This document shows, in pieces, positions 13,301-24,191 of a DNA stretch of 64,000 bases (within the stretch, counting starts at the first letter, position 1; each line of letters begins with the position of its first letter). The position numbers were made by a program, and so were the translations under genes. Under the pieces are notes generated by a model. The model searched no databases and was not told where the DNA came from. It worked only from the letters and a program-made list of their open reading frames with translations. The DNA lies in the NCBI GenBank assembly GCA_029721435.1, contig CM056587.1, positions 18,546,667 to 18,610,666 on the forward strand. The letters are read 5' to 3'. The DNA is from Gymnothorax reevesii. Taxonomy: Eukaryota > Chordata > Actinopteri > Anguilliformes > Muraenidae.

Positions 13301-16300
13301 TGCCTTAGGTTTTTCCCTACAGAAAGTGAAATATCTGCTCTGTTTGATTCAGGTTGGTAAATTGATTTGGCCACTGTAGAACATTCCTTTTATGTTCCTC
13401 AAGATAGTCTTCATTTGCTCTTTCGGTATGCTTCTGGAAATTGCGCATCTGTACTGTGAAGCGACATCCAATGAGATTTTGTGCATTTGGCTGATTCTGA
13501 GTTTATAATGTTGTCCTATAAAATTCAGAATTCATCTTGCTGCTTTTGTTAGCAGTCACATCATCACTCAATACAATAGAGCCTGTTTCATTCCATTCCA
13601 TGGCTAGATAACCAGGTTTCACAAGTATGGTATTATGCTTTCGATCATGAGCAATTCCTTCCATTTTGCATGTACCTCTCCTCCCATCATTTTAGTCTTT
13701 GTCTAATCTGTCCAAGGGATGATGGTCCAGAACTGTGTAGGCTTTACAGTGTTTTTTTGGCGTATTTTCCCCTATGGTAGATAACCACTAGTTTGCGCCT
13801 TGTGGTAAACCCTTTGTATTTGATCTGGTGAAGTCTTCTCTTGATTGTTGATATCGGCACAGATCTGCCTACCTTCTGGAGAGTGCTTTAGATGAGGCTC
13901 ACTCGTGCAAATAGTTTTTCTCTCCTGGGAAGAAAGTCATAGGTTATCCATGGTCTTCCAGGCCTTTTAGTATTCCTGAGCTCACCAGGCATTCTTGCTT
14001 TGTAAGAAGGTTCCAAATATTTGTTTTTGCCTCACCTTACCTTGTTGCTTGATGGGTACTTAGCTTACCAGCCTTATGGGTCGGTAGGGTCAAACTCGAC
14101 TGTGAAATTACAATGACTTGTTTCACCAAAATGGTCCAAGATTGAGCCACGGTTTCTACAGAGACACTTAGAAAGTCATCTTTGAAGTCCATTTGCTGAC
14201 CACAACTTGATATTCTGTGACCTTTAAACTTCACAATTGACATATTGAATACATATTGACTTATTATAATAACTTGTCTCACCAAAACTGCTTCAGAGCT
14301 TAGGATTGTATTCCAGAAGGTCTTTCAATGTATGTGAACTTTTATTTAGTGACCTTGACATTGATGTTCATTGATTCAAATGTCAAACTTCGCATGAAAT
14401 TTTAATAACTTGTATCATTGCTGTAAGATTGTTTGCTGGTAAGCTACAGGACCCTTGGTTCTATTTTTTTTTTTAATCAGCTTGTTGGTGACTTAATTCA
14501 CTGGGAGTGACAGCTTTGGGGTGCATATTGAGTGTTACCTGCAGCTCTTCACATTTATTTCATTACTTTTTAGAGAAATAACGATGGAATATTACATGCA
14601 GATCCATCTAACAGCTCTGGAGCCATTAGTTTAATTAGTTTTAGTCCCTTAAAAAAAGGGGCTACATAAAAGTGCTGTAATTCACCAGATTTGGATGTGA
14701 ATGCCCTTAAATTAAAGCTGAAGTCTGCACATCGAGCTCATATCCAGTATCTATTTAATTTCTGTTTAATTTCAAATATGCTGTGGCAGACCGCTAAAAC
14801 AACTATACTTCTTTAATGTCCAAATATGTGCTGACCTGACTCTAAACACTGTAAATACGGACTGCTTATTACTGGAACATAAAACAAAATTTTTTTTTTC
14901 TTGAACTAAATTCTGCCTGCAGAATAAATGGCACCGCACTATCACATGTACTTTATCCATGAAGTCTAATGCACACATTAGCTCAAAGTTGGCTGTTAAC
15001 TCCGTATATTCACCCCCACTCGGCCTCTGTCTCATCTGCTGGGCAACACAGGTGTCTTACCTGGCACCTCTACTTGACTTGGAGCAGCTGTCAATCATGA
15101 GCAACCCCTGTGTGATGGCAACGCCCTCCCTGCCGGGTTATGACTATCGCCCTTATATTATGAGTTGGTGTTTGAGCCTGAAGGTCTTGGACGGATACAT
15201 GGTGTCACAGAAGGAAGGGTGAGTGCAAACCTGGCCCTGTTCTGCCGCATGAAATTACCCATGATGACCCGCTGCATTTATTTAAGAGCATAATTCAGTT
15301 TTCTGCTGGCTCTTTGAGTCTCTGCAGTACATCTCAGTATTGTTGTCACCAGTCTGTACTCTCTGTTCTTCCCTTTGACCGAATCTAATTACAGCAATAA
15401 TTGAGATTACTTTGTATGCATGAAATTTGATCTTGTCTTCAGAATGGAAAATTTCATTATGGTTTGCCTTAATCCATCTCTGTGAATCCCTGCTATTCAA
15501 GGTAGCGGTCCATTTGTTAGTCTTTGAAAGAAAAATTTGCCCTTATTTTCTTATACTGAGGCTAGACTGGAAAGCACTTGATATAAAAAACGATTGTTTG
15601 CCTCTTTATTGCTGCTGAAAGGGACAGTCAAGAAAATCATTCAACTCAATTCTGAGCATGTTGGCACATTATGCAAATGATATCAAAACAGACGAAGGAT
15701 TTTAAAAATCCACTCGCCTTCTACCATATTCCACCATATTGAATGCTGTTCAATCATGGGCCTTCTCCACTGGGAAAGTATTACGCTTTGATTGGTCTTC
15801 ACAGCAAGTCATTCGTCTACAAATTATCCAGGATCCCTTTCAGTAAAGATACTTTGAACCTTTTTGATTTACAGCTTTGGTTTTTCAGAAAAAGTATAAA
15901 GTATTTCTGAGCCCAGCTGTGATATACATTACAGTAGCGTGGCAGTTCTTAAGACGGTGACGTCTTTGCCTTCAGAGATCCAGTACATTCTAATGTGGTT
16001 TTCAGCCTTGCTTTTTACGCATTAAAATTCGACTGTATGTCTTCCATCTTTGAATATTACGCTCTGTCAAGAGGAAAAATGCCCCATATTCTACCGATGT
16101 GTCTTCTGAGAATGTTGTTCTCAAAGTGATGGATCATAAGTGTGTGAATCATTTGGTTCTCAATACACCCTTTGCTCCTGAGGGATTAGGGCTTTTTTGG
16201 AGTCTCTTTTATAGTGGTATAATACGATCAGCTCACCTGTTTAGCATCTCGTGTTTACATCACCTTATTATTGCAACTTGACGCATCATGATCAGTCCAG

Positions 16301-19300
16301 AATTACCAACGTGCCTACTTTTCTGGAGTCTGTTGATGTCATCAACCCGGAATCCGAAATTATATTCACCAATTAAACCATCATATAATGTGTTGTTGTT
16401 TTTTCCGTATCGTTGAGCTTGAATTGACTTCTTAAATCACTCCATTGTGATTTTATTTGCATTTTCCATGATGTACCAACTTAGTTGAAGTATATTCAAA
16501 ATATATTCTCTTTCAGTAATGTCTTGCACTCTTCAAGAGGGACTGTACAAATGTGAGCGTAGTAGTTTTCAATTGTTACCATGAAAGTGAAACTCATGTT
16601 TCTTGCTCGGAGTTGGATCTTTCTGGTCATTATATTAACATGCACTGCATATACAATAAGAATAATGTACATTACTATATTATAACGCTTCAAGTAGCTG
16701 TACTGAATTGCTCTGAAGAGTATTTGCTTCTGCATTGCATTACCATCCAGGCAGCTCTACACCGCTTGGATGTGTGTAGTTTCAATCTCTTGCCAGTTTT
16801 TGCAAAGTTTCCCCATGTGCTCCTGTCTGTGTGTGCAGGTTGAAGGCGGAGTGGCTGTACAGCCAGGGCAAAGGTCGCTCTTACAGACCAGGTCAGCACG
16901 TGCAGCTGGTCCAATACCTGGCCTCCGTCTGCCCCCTTACAGCCTCCTCCGCTCTGCAGTCTGCTGAGGACGCCAAGCTGGAGAAAATCCTACACAAGCA
17001 GAGGTAGGGGGTCACTCTCTCTCCGCACCAAAGATGTCATTTAACCCTAAACAAAGGTTTTCAGTCAGCAGAAGTGATCATTGTATCCTCTGTATGATAT
17101 TGGTGGGGGATGGTATGGATTGGTGGGCATTCAGCGTCTGCCTCACAAATGTCCTTGTTGCCGCTGTAGAGGTCACAATTTTTCCGAGATTTTTTCATAT
17201 TAGGTCTGTACCTTTGACATGATGGGAAGATATTTATTACCAGTTTTAATTAAACTGTTCATTTATATTAATATACAAGTGCATGTAGATATTGCCAAAT
17301 ACAAGGTTGGCTTGTTTGGAGTTCTGCATGTCGGTGTAGCTGTATTACTGTAATGAAAATATATTCCTGCAGTGGAGAGACTTCTGCAGTCATAGGCGAC
17401 CAAATTTTTTAGTTATACCAGCCCTAGTGTTTATTGTTGTTTGGTTGAGAAAAATATAATCACATAACAATATAATCACACATATCCCTTTGCATGTGTA
17501 CTAATTATGCACCCCATTAATCCTCATCATGCAGCAGTCATTTTGTGCTCTGAAAAACTTGAAAAATAAGTCACCAAGCATTATAATCTTGTATTTAGAC
17601 TTAAAACACTTATTTGTATTACCTCTTTTCTTAGTAAGACAAAAGTTTTGTCAACGAGGCGAGAATTTTAATTCATTTCTAGATTTGCCGATGAGATGAG
17701 AAAATTTCACTTGTCAAGTCCATGGTAACTGAAAATAAGCTTTTATTTTCCACTTGAGAGAGAAAAGTAAGGAGCTTTAGTCCCTTAATAAGTTTATGAG
17801 ACATTCTAAGACAGACTTTTTCTGTAGTGTGTAACCCCGTCCAACTGGTGATGTCATGAATCTCATGACCCTTGAATTGAGCTGTGAGATTGGAGGGATA
17901 CATCCTACGGATTAATGGTACTCAAATCTGCGGCAGGAGGGCAGTCTGTCTGGTGTTCTCTACTCTGGGTTTGTGATGGATAAATGCCACAAAAACATGA
18001 GTGTCTACAAATCTAATAAACCTAGTGCCCCAGGGTTTTCATCTAGTCCCAGGTTTGGTAAGAGGAGGCGAATGAGAACTATTGTGTTAGAATGAAGACC
18101 AGCTGTGTAACTGTCTCCAAGGGTCAGGTTTGAGGATCCCCGCAGGAGATGTATTCAGTGTCTGGCTTGCTGTCCGGAGACTCTGTGCAGTTAGCACCTG
18201 GCACAGCAGACTCTTCCCCTCTTATTGAATGGGATATTTGACCACCATGGCAACAGACAGGCTTAATACCCTTGGGGGGCGCAAGGTATTTTGAATAATT
18301 GAGGTGTGCCAGGTTCTGCAGTGGAAAGTCAGTACTCTGCAGTGCACCATGTGTGCCTTACCTGACTCTTTCCAGGTTGCACCAAAGGCAGTTGCTGCAG
18401 CAAAGCCGAAGGGAGTCCCCCAGCCCACCCCGTCCGTCCCAGCTGGATGTGGGGCAGCTCCGTCCGAGTCGTGCCGTTTCGGGTGGAGTTGGGGACAGGC
18501 CAGTCTCTCCCGAGGCTCCTACGCTCGTCAAGCAGACTGGTACAAGCACAAAAACGCCGCCCGGCTGCATCGCTACAGCCCAATACACTTCTTCATGGCA
18601 CTACCACCAAAAACAACTCTTCGTGTTGCTACAACCAAAACTCCTCTTCACGTTCCTACAACCAAAGACGCTTCTTCCTGTCTCTTCAACCCAAACCCCT
18701 CGTCTTGTCACGTCAACCCAAATCATTGTTTTCCCCTTGCTTCCCCTGTGTTACCCATAGCCTATTTGTTGCACCAAAGTCCTGTTTATGAAAGTTGTAA
18801 AATCTTGGGGTCCAAATGTAAAGGTCCTGCATTATTTTAGTTCTGAGTATGATCTTAGCCAGCTGTTTGAGCTTATAATGTGAATCCTGGTGGTTGGAAC
18901 AAAATCCCGAGGACAACTTGGGGCCGGTTCATACTCTACGCTAGGTACGCGATTGCAAACGCAAGGCAACACATTGAGCAACGCAAGGTAGCCATCCTGC
19001 GTCCTTGCGTAGCAAAGTGTGTCGTCCAAATTTTTGTACCGCGACGCATAGACGCGTGTATTTCTGTGAGATTCCAATAGGGGAGATTAAGCAAATAATG
19101 CACCTTACGCGGTGTTCAACACACCAAAAAGAAAAAAGGAGGAGGAGAAGGAGAAGATTTTGCTGCCCCATTTTGCATGAGCCGTGTACTGCTTTTTAAC
19201 GAGGCACGACGCTCGTTCAGGCTTCTCTGTGAACGGAATGGAACGGATCCATGCTCGCGTTCGTTCGCGTACCTTGCGTAGAGTATGAACCGGCCCTTAA

Positions 19301-22300
19301 ACTGTCTGAGTCTGGCTGTTGACTCCCTGCTGTTCTTCCTCCTCCCAGACCCTGCAGTGCAGGTGAACAGATGGCTGGGCAGCGATCACTCCTACGCTGC
19401 TCCTCTCACTGCTCGCACCCCTCCGGCTGCGGGGGAGCCCCTTTACCTGGAGGACGTGCAGACAGATGAGGACAACCTTCCCTGCACTCCACTGCCCTCT
19501 GAGTTCACCGTCCTGTACCCGGCCTCCCTGCCGGCACCCCTGGATGCCACCCAGTCCGACAGCGAGGAGGAAACCTTCGAGCCAGACTCCCTCGCCCCCG
19601 AAGCCCCGCAGGAGTCTGGGAGGAAGGGAGTGCCGAGTATCCTGGACGATACCTCAACCTTTCGGTCGCTGCCCCAAGAGGCGTCCCCGGTAACATCACT
19701 GGACCTCCAGACCGACAGATGGCGCCACTCACTGACAGACGGATGCTCTTTGCAAATGGACGGAGAGCTGGTCCTGGGGGCATGCTCGGACTGCACCGCC
19801 GTGGAGGCGGAGCCTCGGCGGGAGCAGGAAGGGACGGCACAGAGCGACGAGACGGGGCGGGTGGATCGCTGGGCGGCCGCCGTGAGGATCCAGGCCTGGT
19901 GGCGAGGGCTGTTCACCCGCCGCTCCCATCCGCTAGCCAGGGAGGTGCGAGCGGAGATCCGGCTCCGCAGGATGCAGGAGCACATCGTTTTTCTGTCCGG
20001 GGAGGTGGAACGGTGAGGCTAGCCCAGCCAAGCCCCAACATTTCCTATCATCGCTCACACGCATGCACGCGTGCTCTCGCACACGCCACGCGTACACGTA
20101 CACAAGCTCTCGTGCACATACACGCCCGCGCGCGCAAACACACTCATACACACACGCACATACACAAACATGCATACTCGTTCATGCATCTACACTAACG
20201 CGCACACACACACACACACCTTTACACACATGCACACATACGTGTACGCATACACACAAGCACATGTGTACACACCTGTTCACCTAGTGGCCACTGACTC
20301 CAGCCTCCTCGTTCACATTTGTGAGAAACATACATTCTTAATAAGCATTCTTCCCTGTTCTTTACCAACTATGCTTGGATGCCACATTTTTAAAACCATA
20401 CCTCTATTCATACCTGCTGAAATTAAGTTAATGACAAAAGTAAAATGTCTGGTTTTGCAAATTGGCCTGAATAACCCAAATAAAAAGGAGTACTAATGTG
20501 AGAGAGAGCACTTACAGTTTGAAATTTTATCATCTGCCTTTCTCTGCAAGTTTTCTGCTTGTTCTCAGCATTGAAAGAGCAACAGATGGCGAGTAAAGTG
20601 GTTGTGTGATTTTGCCTAAAGCCCATCAGTGGACCGTCCTTACAGCACTGTCTGCTGAGCAGCCAACATTTGATTCATACACACATCCATCTTTCAGCCA
20701 CAGATTTTGCACTCCCCAGTTACACCTACTATACTACAGTCACATCCATCAATGATCCTCCCTGCTGTCTTCCTTTCTGAAAAAAGAATAACACCGTATG
20801 TTTGCTTACATTGTAGTGCAGAAAAAAGACAATCCTTCAAATACACCTTTGCTAAGTATTGGGAATTCTGTATGTTCAAACCTGACATGCATAATCTGAT
20901 ATACAGTATATCTGGGCACAGTGAATTTTTCATCCATTCCCTTAATAGTAGATAAAGACATCACTGCCCCAATTAATAGTAGGTGATGTTATAACTGTCC
21001 TTGTTCATTAATCATAGATGATTGCATGAAAATTATGTTATTGCTTAACATTAATATCTGTCAAGATTTGCGAGATAATTTTTAATTTTGTAAAAAAAAA
21101 TGCTTTTTTGTGAGACTGAACCTACTTATGGGAAAACTTGAGTGAACATTTTGAGGTTAAGGGGCTGAGTAACGCGGCCGCACTGATGTTTGTCACGTGT
21201 TCCCCGTGTGGCGGCCGTACAGGATGCAGAGGGAGCAGGCGGAGGAGCGTCTGCAGAGGCAGGTGCAGGAGGAGGCGCTGCGCTTCTTATGGAAGCAGGT
21301 GAGAGTCGCTGCTGTCCAGCCCTCCCTCGTGCGGCTGGGGAACTCGATTACTGAAGCACAGAACACGCCCTGAAAATACTGATTGGCCTTGATCTGCTTC
21401 TGTTATGTATTTAAAGGAGAAGTAAACGTATGGTAAGCCTACATTGCCAGATAAAGCACATAATCTCTGCTATCCAAAACGATAAGCCATTATTTTAAAA
21501 AAATTTATTTTATTTTATTTTTTTCACACCAAGTAATCTGTGTGTATATGTCTGTTATAAGACTGCTCAAGCAAGCCGCCATGTTCGTTCGGCTAGAACA
21601 GGATGCCCACGTCACTCGGGCTGCTAGGTCACATCAGTCAGGTTTGGATCGCCTATTTCGTTGGAACACCCAACAGCCGGGCAACCTGTTTCCACGTAAA
21701 AAAAGATTCATTTACGTTATGCTTTGATTCAAGACTACAAGGATGGAAATCTGAATAATTGGGCTAATTGGAAAAAAATCTCAACTCTCTCGTTAATTCC
21801 GTCTATCGTTTGGACCTTTTGTTAATCAGATTTTGAAAGAGGACTGAAAATAATCTCCCTATACGTGTATTTTTTGAATTGCATTAAAAAGTACGTATTA
21901 AGGGGGGAAACCCTCTCTCTCTCCCTCTCTCTTCTGCAGCTCCAGTCTGTACTGGACTGGCAGCGCTCTGTGCAGGATCGCCTGCAGGGGGCGCCCCTCT
22001 CAGAGGGCGTCATGCAAGACCCCTCGCTGCAACCGTGCGGCCCCGTTCCTCAGCGCCCCCTCCAGGCCGCGGAGAGCGCTCTTGACCCGGACTTCAGTGA
22101 GGTTTCCTTCCCCGACTCCGGCTTCCAGCTCACGGGCGACCAGCAGGGGGCGTTGGAGGGGAGCTTCTGCAGCGGGACGGGGGAGTCCATGGAGACGGTG
22201 CGGGCAGGACGGGGGGGCACAGAGGAGGCCGACAGTCAGGACTCCAGCCTGCTGCAGCAGTACCTTTCCTCTGTGCTGCAGCTGGAGGAGGCAGATGAGG

Positions 22301-22428
22301 GAGCCAGCGACCGAACAGGGACGCCCCCAGCACCCTCCCCGACCCGAGAACACTCAGCGCAGGAGTCTCCGTCCGCGGCGAGCGGTAGCGAAGAACGGGA
22401 ACGGCAGAAGATTCTGTTGGAGGATTGA
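10337..22428 (+). CDS. cep97: CEP97, centrosomal protein of 97 kDa
   Basis: Centriolar distal-end protein that, in vertebrates, binds CP110 and suppresses inappropriate cilium assembly. Eleven coding exons: 10337-10370, 10629-10771, 11179-11337, 11434-11535, 12718-12831, 15052-15218, 16839-17003, 18376-18539, 19349-20012, 21223-21298, 21940-22428. Phases agree at every join, giving 758 residues (human is about 865). Seen: leucine-rich repeats over residues 13-190 ([27 protein letters not shown]), the conserved LRR cap NPCVMATPS...DYRPYI, the [17 protein letters not shown] block, [11 protein letters not shown], an IQ motif ([12 protein letters not shown], about 528-541), a coiled coil to about 596, and tail motifs FPDSGF and [18 protein letters not shown]. 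The exon 8 donor is the least certain border. Confidence 0.96.
10629..10771 (+). CDS. cep97: CEP97 coding exon 2 (first LRR)
   Basis: 143 nt, acceptor tgcacatag, donor CAG|GTAACA. Encodes [19 protein letters not shown] and the first leucine-rich repeat [19 protein letters not shown]. Confidence 0.95.
11179..11337 (+). CDS. cep97: CEP97 coding exon 3 (LRRs)
   Basis: 159 nt, 53 codons in phase 0, acceptor ctgtgctag, donor AAG|GTAATG. Encodes [18 protein letters not shown], then repeats ending [12 protein letters not shown]. Confidence 0.96.
11434..11535 (+). CDS. cep97: CEP97 coding exon 4 (LRR)
   Basis: 102 nt in phase 0, acceptor ttcctccag, donor AAG|GTGAGA. Encodes VMDQLNSC then [18 protein letters not shown]. 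Confidence 0.96.
11536..12717 (+). other. CEP97 intron 4
   Basis: 1.2 kb of non-coding DNA. A CCCTGACACAGGG near-palindrome sits at 11710-11722. No transposon ends or coding remnants were recognised. Confidence 0.4.
12718..12831 (+). CDS. cep97: CEP97 coding exon 5 (LRR)
   Basis: 114 nt in phase 0, acceptor gctcacag, donor GAG|GTAGCG. Encodes [18 protein letters not shown] then [16 protein letters not shown], closely matching the family. Confidence 0.96.
13055..14065 (-). mobile_element. Degenerate Tc1/mariner transposon remnant in CEP97 intron 5
   Basis: The minus strand encodes broken pieces of a Tc1/mariner DDE transposase in the expected order. From about 14000 down to 13200 these are a [17 protein letters not shown] linker, a catalytic-region [15 protein letters not shown] (compare the family's WPSQSPDLNPIE) and a [10 protein letters not shown] end. 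Many stops and frame changes break it. Related short repeats (aataacttgtctcaccaaaa types) occur at about 14106, 14268 and 14402, just beyond it. Clear terminal inverted repeats were not found, so the borders are approximate. Confidence 0.7.
14066..15051 (+). other. Rest of CEP97 intron 5
   Basis: AT-rich; three diverged direct copies of an AATAACTTGT-CACCAAAA motif near 14106, 14268 and 14402, probably the edge of the neighbouring transposon remnant. Nothing else recognised. Confidence 0.4.
15052..15218 (+). CDS. cep97: CEP97 coding exon 6 (LRR cap)
   Basis: 167 nt, acceptor gcaacacag, donor GG|GTGAGT. Encodes [18 protein letters not shown] and [19 protein letters not shown], ending in a split Gly. 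Confidence 0.97.
15219..16838 (+). other. CEP97 intron 6
   Basis: 1.6 kb of AT-rich non-coding DNA. No confident repeat family or coding remnant was seen. Confidence 0.4.
16839..17003 (+). CDS. cep97: CEP97 coding exon 7
   Basis: 165 nt, acceptor gtgtgcag, donor AG|GTAGGG. Encodes [20 protein letters not shown] and [12 protein letters not shown], ending in a split Arg. Confidence 0.97.
17004..18375 (+). other. CEP97 intron 7
   Basis: 1.4 kb of AT-rich non-coding DNA with no recognised element. Confidence 0.4.
18376..18539 (+). CDS. cep97: CEP97 coding exon 8 (3' border uncertain)
   Basis: Acceptor ctctttccag. Starts [13 protein letters not shown], matching the family, then Ser/Pro-rich sequence. 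Phase 1 is required at the end because exon 9 starts with the last two bases of an Asp codon. The donor chosen is G|GTACAAG at 18540; G|GTGGAG at 18482 also fits the phase. The frame stays open past either site to a TAG at 18758-18760, through a tandem repeat. Confidence 0.75.
18601..18735 (+). repeat. Degenerate tandem repeat, period 27-28 bp
   Basis: About five units beginning at 18601, 18629, 18656, 18684 and 18711, each built on CTACAACCAAAAC-CTCTTC-GTTC. It lies just past the CEP97 exon 8 donor and remains open in the exon 8 frame, coding for a repeated LLQPK-type motif. Nothing similar is known to me in CEP97, so it is most likely intronic. Confidence 0.7.
18921..19296. mobile_element. 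MITE with about 34-bp inverted termini, PIF/Harbinger-like
   Basis: Left end GGGCCGGTTCATACTCTACG and right end its complement, extending inwards over about 34 bases (both ends continue with an AGGTACGCGA-type sequence). The flanks are TTG on the left and TTA on the right, consistent with a mutated 3-bp TTA target duplication as made by PIF/Harbinger elements. The 376-bp interior has no transposase. It lies in CEP97 intron 8, ending 52 bases before exon 9. Confidence 0.8.
19349..20012 (+). CDS. cep97: CEP97 coding exon 9 (acidic linker and IQ motif)
   Basis: 664 nt, acceptor ctcctcccag, donor CG|GTGAGG. Encodes [38 protein letters not shown], a Glu/Ser/Pro-rich linker, the IQ motif [15 protein letters not shown], and [20 protein letters not shown]. 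The shorter linker accounts for much of the length difference from human CEP97. It is GC-rich compared with its introns; open frames on the other strand are shadows. Confidence 0.95.
20055..20280. repeat. Imperfect (CA)n-rich simple sequence
   Basis: A run of CACACA, ACACGC and CATACA words in CEP97 intron 9. Low-complexity reading frames of Thr/His result; not coding. Confidence 0.85.
20281..21222 (+). other. Rest of CEP97 intron 9
   Basis: AT-rich non-coding DNA up to the exon 10 acceptor. No repeat family or coding remnant was recognised. Confidence 0.4.
21223..21298 (+). CDS. cep97: CEP97 coding exon 10 (coiled coil)
   Basis: 76 nt, acceptor gccgtacag, donor CAG|GTGAGA. Encodes [20 protein letters not shown] then FLWKQ, matching the coiled-coil segment of the family. 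Confidence 0.95.
21299..21939 (+). other. CEP97 intron 10
   Basis: Non-coding, ending in a CTCTCTCTCTCC-type polypyrimidine tract before the acceptor. No element recognised. Confidence 0.4.
21940..22428 (+). CDS. cep97: CEP97 coding exon 11 and stop
   Basis: 489 nt after acceptor cttctgcag. Encodes [27 protein letters not shown] and [20 protein letters not shown], all with human counterparts, then a Ser/Pro/Glu-rich tail and TGA at 22426-22428. Confidence 0.94.
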   Translation, partial: LQSVLDWQRSVQDRLQGAPLSEGVMQDPSLQPCGPVPQRPLQAAESALDPDFSEVSFPDSGFQLTGDQQGALEGSFCSGTGESMETVRAGRGGTEEADSQDSSLLQQYLSSVLQLEEADEGASDRTGTPPAPSPTREHSAQESPSAASGSEERERQKILLED

Positions 22429-23845
22429 ATATGAAGCTTCGCATTTCACATTTAAACAAGTGTACGCATGCGTGCGCGTACACATGGGCCATTCCTCAGC
22501 CACTCCAGGAGAGTCCACCACAGAAGCTCTCTGATTTTCTTCTTTTTCTGTCTCCTGGGTAGTAATGATAAAAAAAAATCCTGAAATTTATGAGTGCTCC
22601 ATTTCATTTAGGTATTTTTTCTAAGGCTGTCACAATGAGAAATGTGCCATGGCACGAAGTAATTACACACAAACTTCTGAGGGCACTGGTCTTTAAAAAT
22701 GTGTTTCTTTGGTAATTTTTTTGTGTGGAATTCATAGCATTTTTCAGATAACATGCATCCATTTTTGTTTCGGAGATACTTGACTCAAAAAAAGCACTTT
22801 GTCCACCATGGACCCATTCTGTGGGGTCATATATGTAAAGCTACACCTCTTGGTCTTTTTTTATTTATTTTTTTGCATATGAAAGTCTGTGCGCTTACCC
22901 TGTGTGTCAAGAAAACCGCATGACTTATAAGATTAGCCGAGGTATGACTCATGGGAAAACTATGTGGCCATACGTTGCATACTTTGACACACCTGTAAAC
23001 CCGTTTCATCAAGTTCTGATGCTTCATATTATACTGTATTAGGAAGGAAGTGGAGCATTCTTAATCATTTAAAATATTTTAAACCAAGTTAACCGGATAA
23101 TTTGTTTTTGCTTGGATCCAGCTTCTGAAAACTTCCCAGTTCCAGCAACATCTAGCTCCAACAGGCATTTTTCCTTTACGTTTTGCAATATGAACCAGAA
23201 CTTTTATTTTGCTGGATACTTAAATAAGTGTGTGCTGTAGTTGAGTAAACCTCATTAACCAAGTTGTAGAATCCAGTGTTACAAGACTAATAATGGCAAA
23301 TGGTCTATTCTGTTCCATTTTGGAGTGCAGAGGTGTCACAGGTATCCAAAGATATATGAATTTAGGATTGTTGTGGTGAAGTGCCAAGATCTTACCAGAA
23401 AAGTTAGTTTTTTTTTTTTTGTTCAACGTATCCAATGTGGAGGTCCAGGTGAAATTGTACATGAACATTCGTTTCCAGGAGGGCCAATGTATACAAGCGC
23501 ATTTTCCATTAAGGACTACAGATTCATGTTTTCTGAGTTCAGATATACTTGCTGCGTTGTGACCTCCTGTAGTTTGCATCGAAAGGACCACAAACAGAGA
23601 CTCACAGCTCACACATGCACACCACTCCTATACAATCTATCCTACTCAGAATGCAAAGCACTTAAACACGGAAAATCTGCCATTGTAGGGCAGAACTGTA
23701 TAGCATGAAGGCAATTTAACAGACCTAACTTATGTAATGTAAATCAGCTGTGTAAGTCGCCGTGGGAAGACTGGCTGTGTTCTGCTAGTGTCATCAATCA
23801 TAATGCATGCTGGGAGAAGAGCCTGAAGGCTCGAAGACTTTATTT
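22429..23845 (+). other. CEP97 3' UTR and downstream DNA
   Basis: The 3' UTR begins after 22428. No clean AATAAA was found at a clear cleavage context, so its end is not set. No other gene was recognised. Confidence 0.4.
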
Positions 23846-24048
23846 CAGGAGTGTCCTATCCTATCTTATGAAGGGCTAGTGTGGGTGCAGGTCTTCATTA
23901 CTGCCCAGGGCTACAGCAGCTGATTCATCGAATTAAGTGATCAGGGGGTCCAATCAAGACCTTGATAATTAGAAGCGGGTGTGTTGGTGTTGGGCTGTCA
24001 CAAAAACCAGCAACCACACTGGCCCTTGGATAAGATTGGACACCCCTG
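23846..24048. mobile_element. hAT-type MITE with 8-bp target duplication
   Basis: Left end CAGGAGTGTCCTATCCTATC and right end complement CAGGGGTGTCCAATCTTATC form about 20-bp inverted termini of the hAT type (CAGGGGTGTCC). Flanks CTTTATTT (23838-23845) and CTTTACTT (24049-24056) are an 8-bp target duplication with one change, as hAT transposases make. The interior of about 160 bp has no coding sequence; an internal AGGGCTAGTGTGGGTGCAGG / complement pair extends the inverted repeat. Confidence 0.85.
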
Positions 24049-24191
24049 CTTTACTTATCCGCCTGGCTTGTGTGACTTTTTTTTCAGTCTTTGTTAACTG
24101 GGCAACAACACAGTTGCAGTTTGACCTCATTGTTTCAATTTACTGTGCTTTGCTGATTCTGAATTTGATTTCTTGTTGGTTGGCCATCTGG

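Noticed and set aside
18299..18760. 153-codon open frame as a separate gene
   Set aside because: Its first part is CEP97 exon 8 in frame and its second part is a tandem repeat; no separate start is supported.
19443..19985. 180-codon minus-strand open frame over CEP97 exon 9
   Set aside because: Antisense shadow of the GC-rich coding exon; composition mirrors the sense codons.
20055..20280. CRISPR-like or structured repeat array
   Set aside because: It is an imperfect CA-rich simple repeat without regular spacers, in a vertebrate intron.
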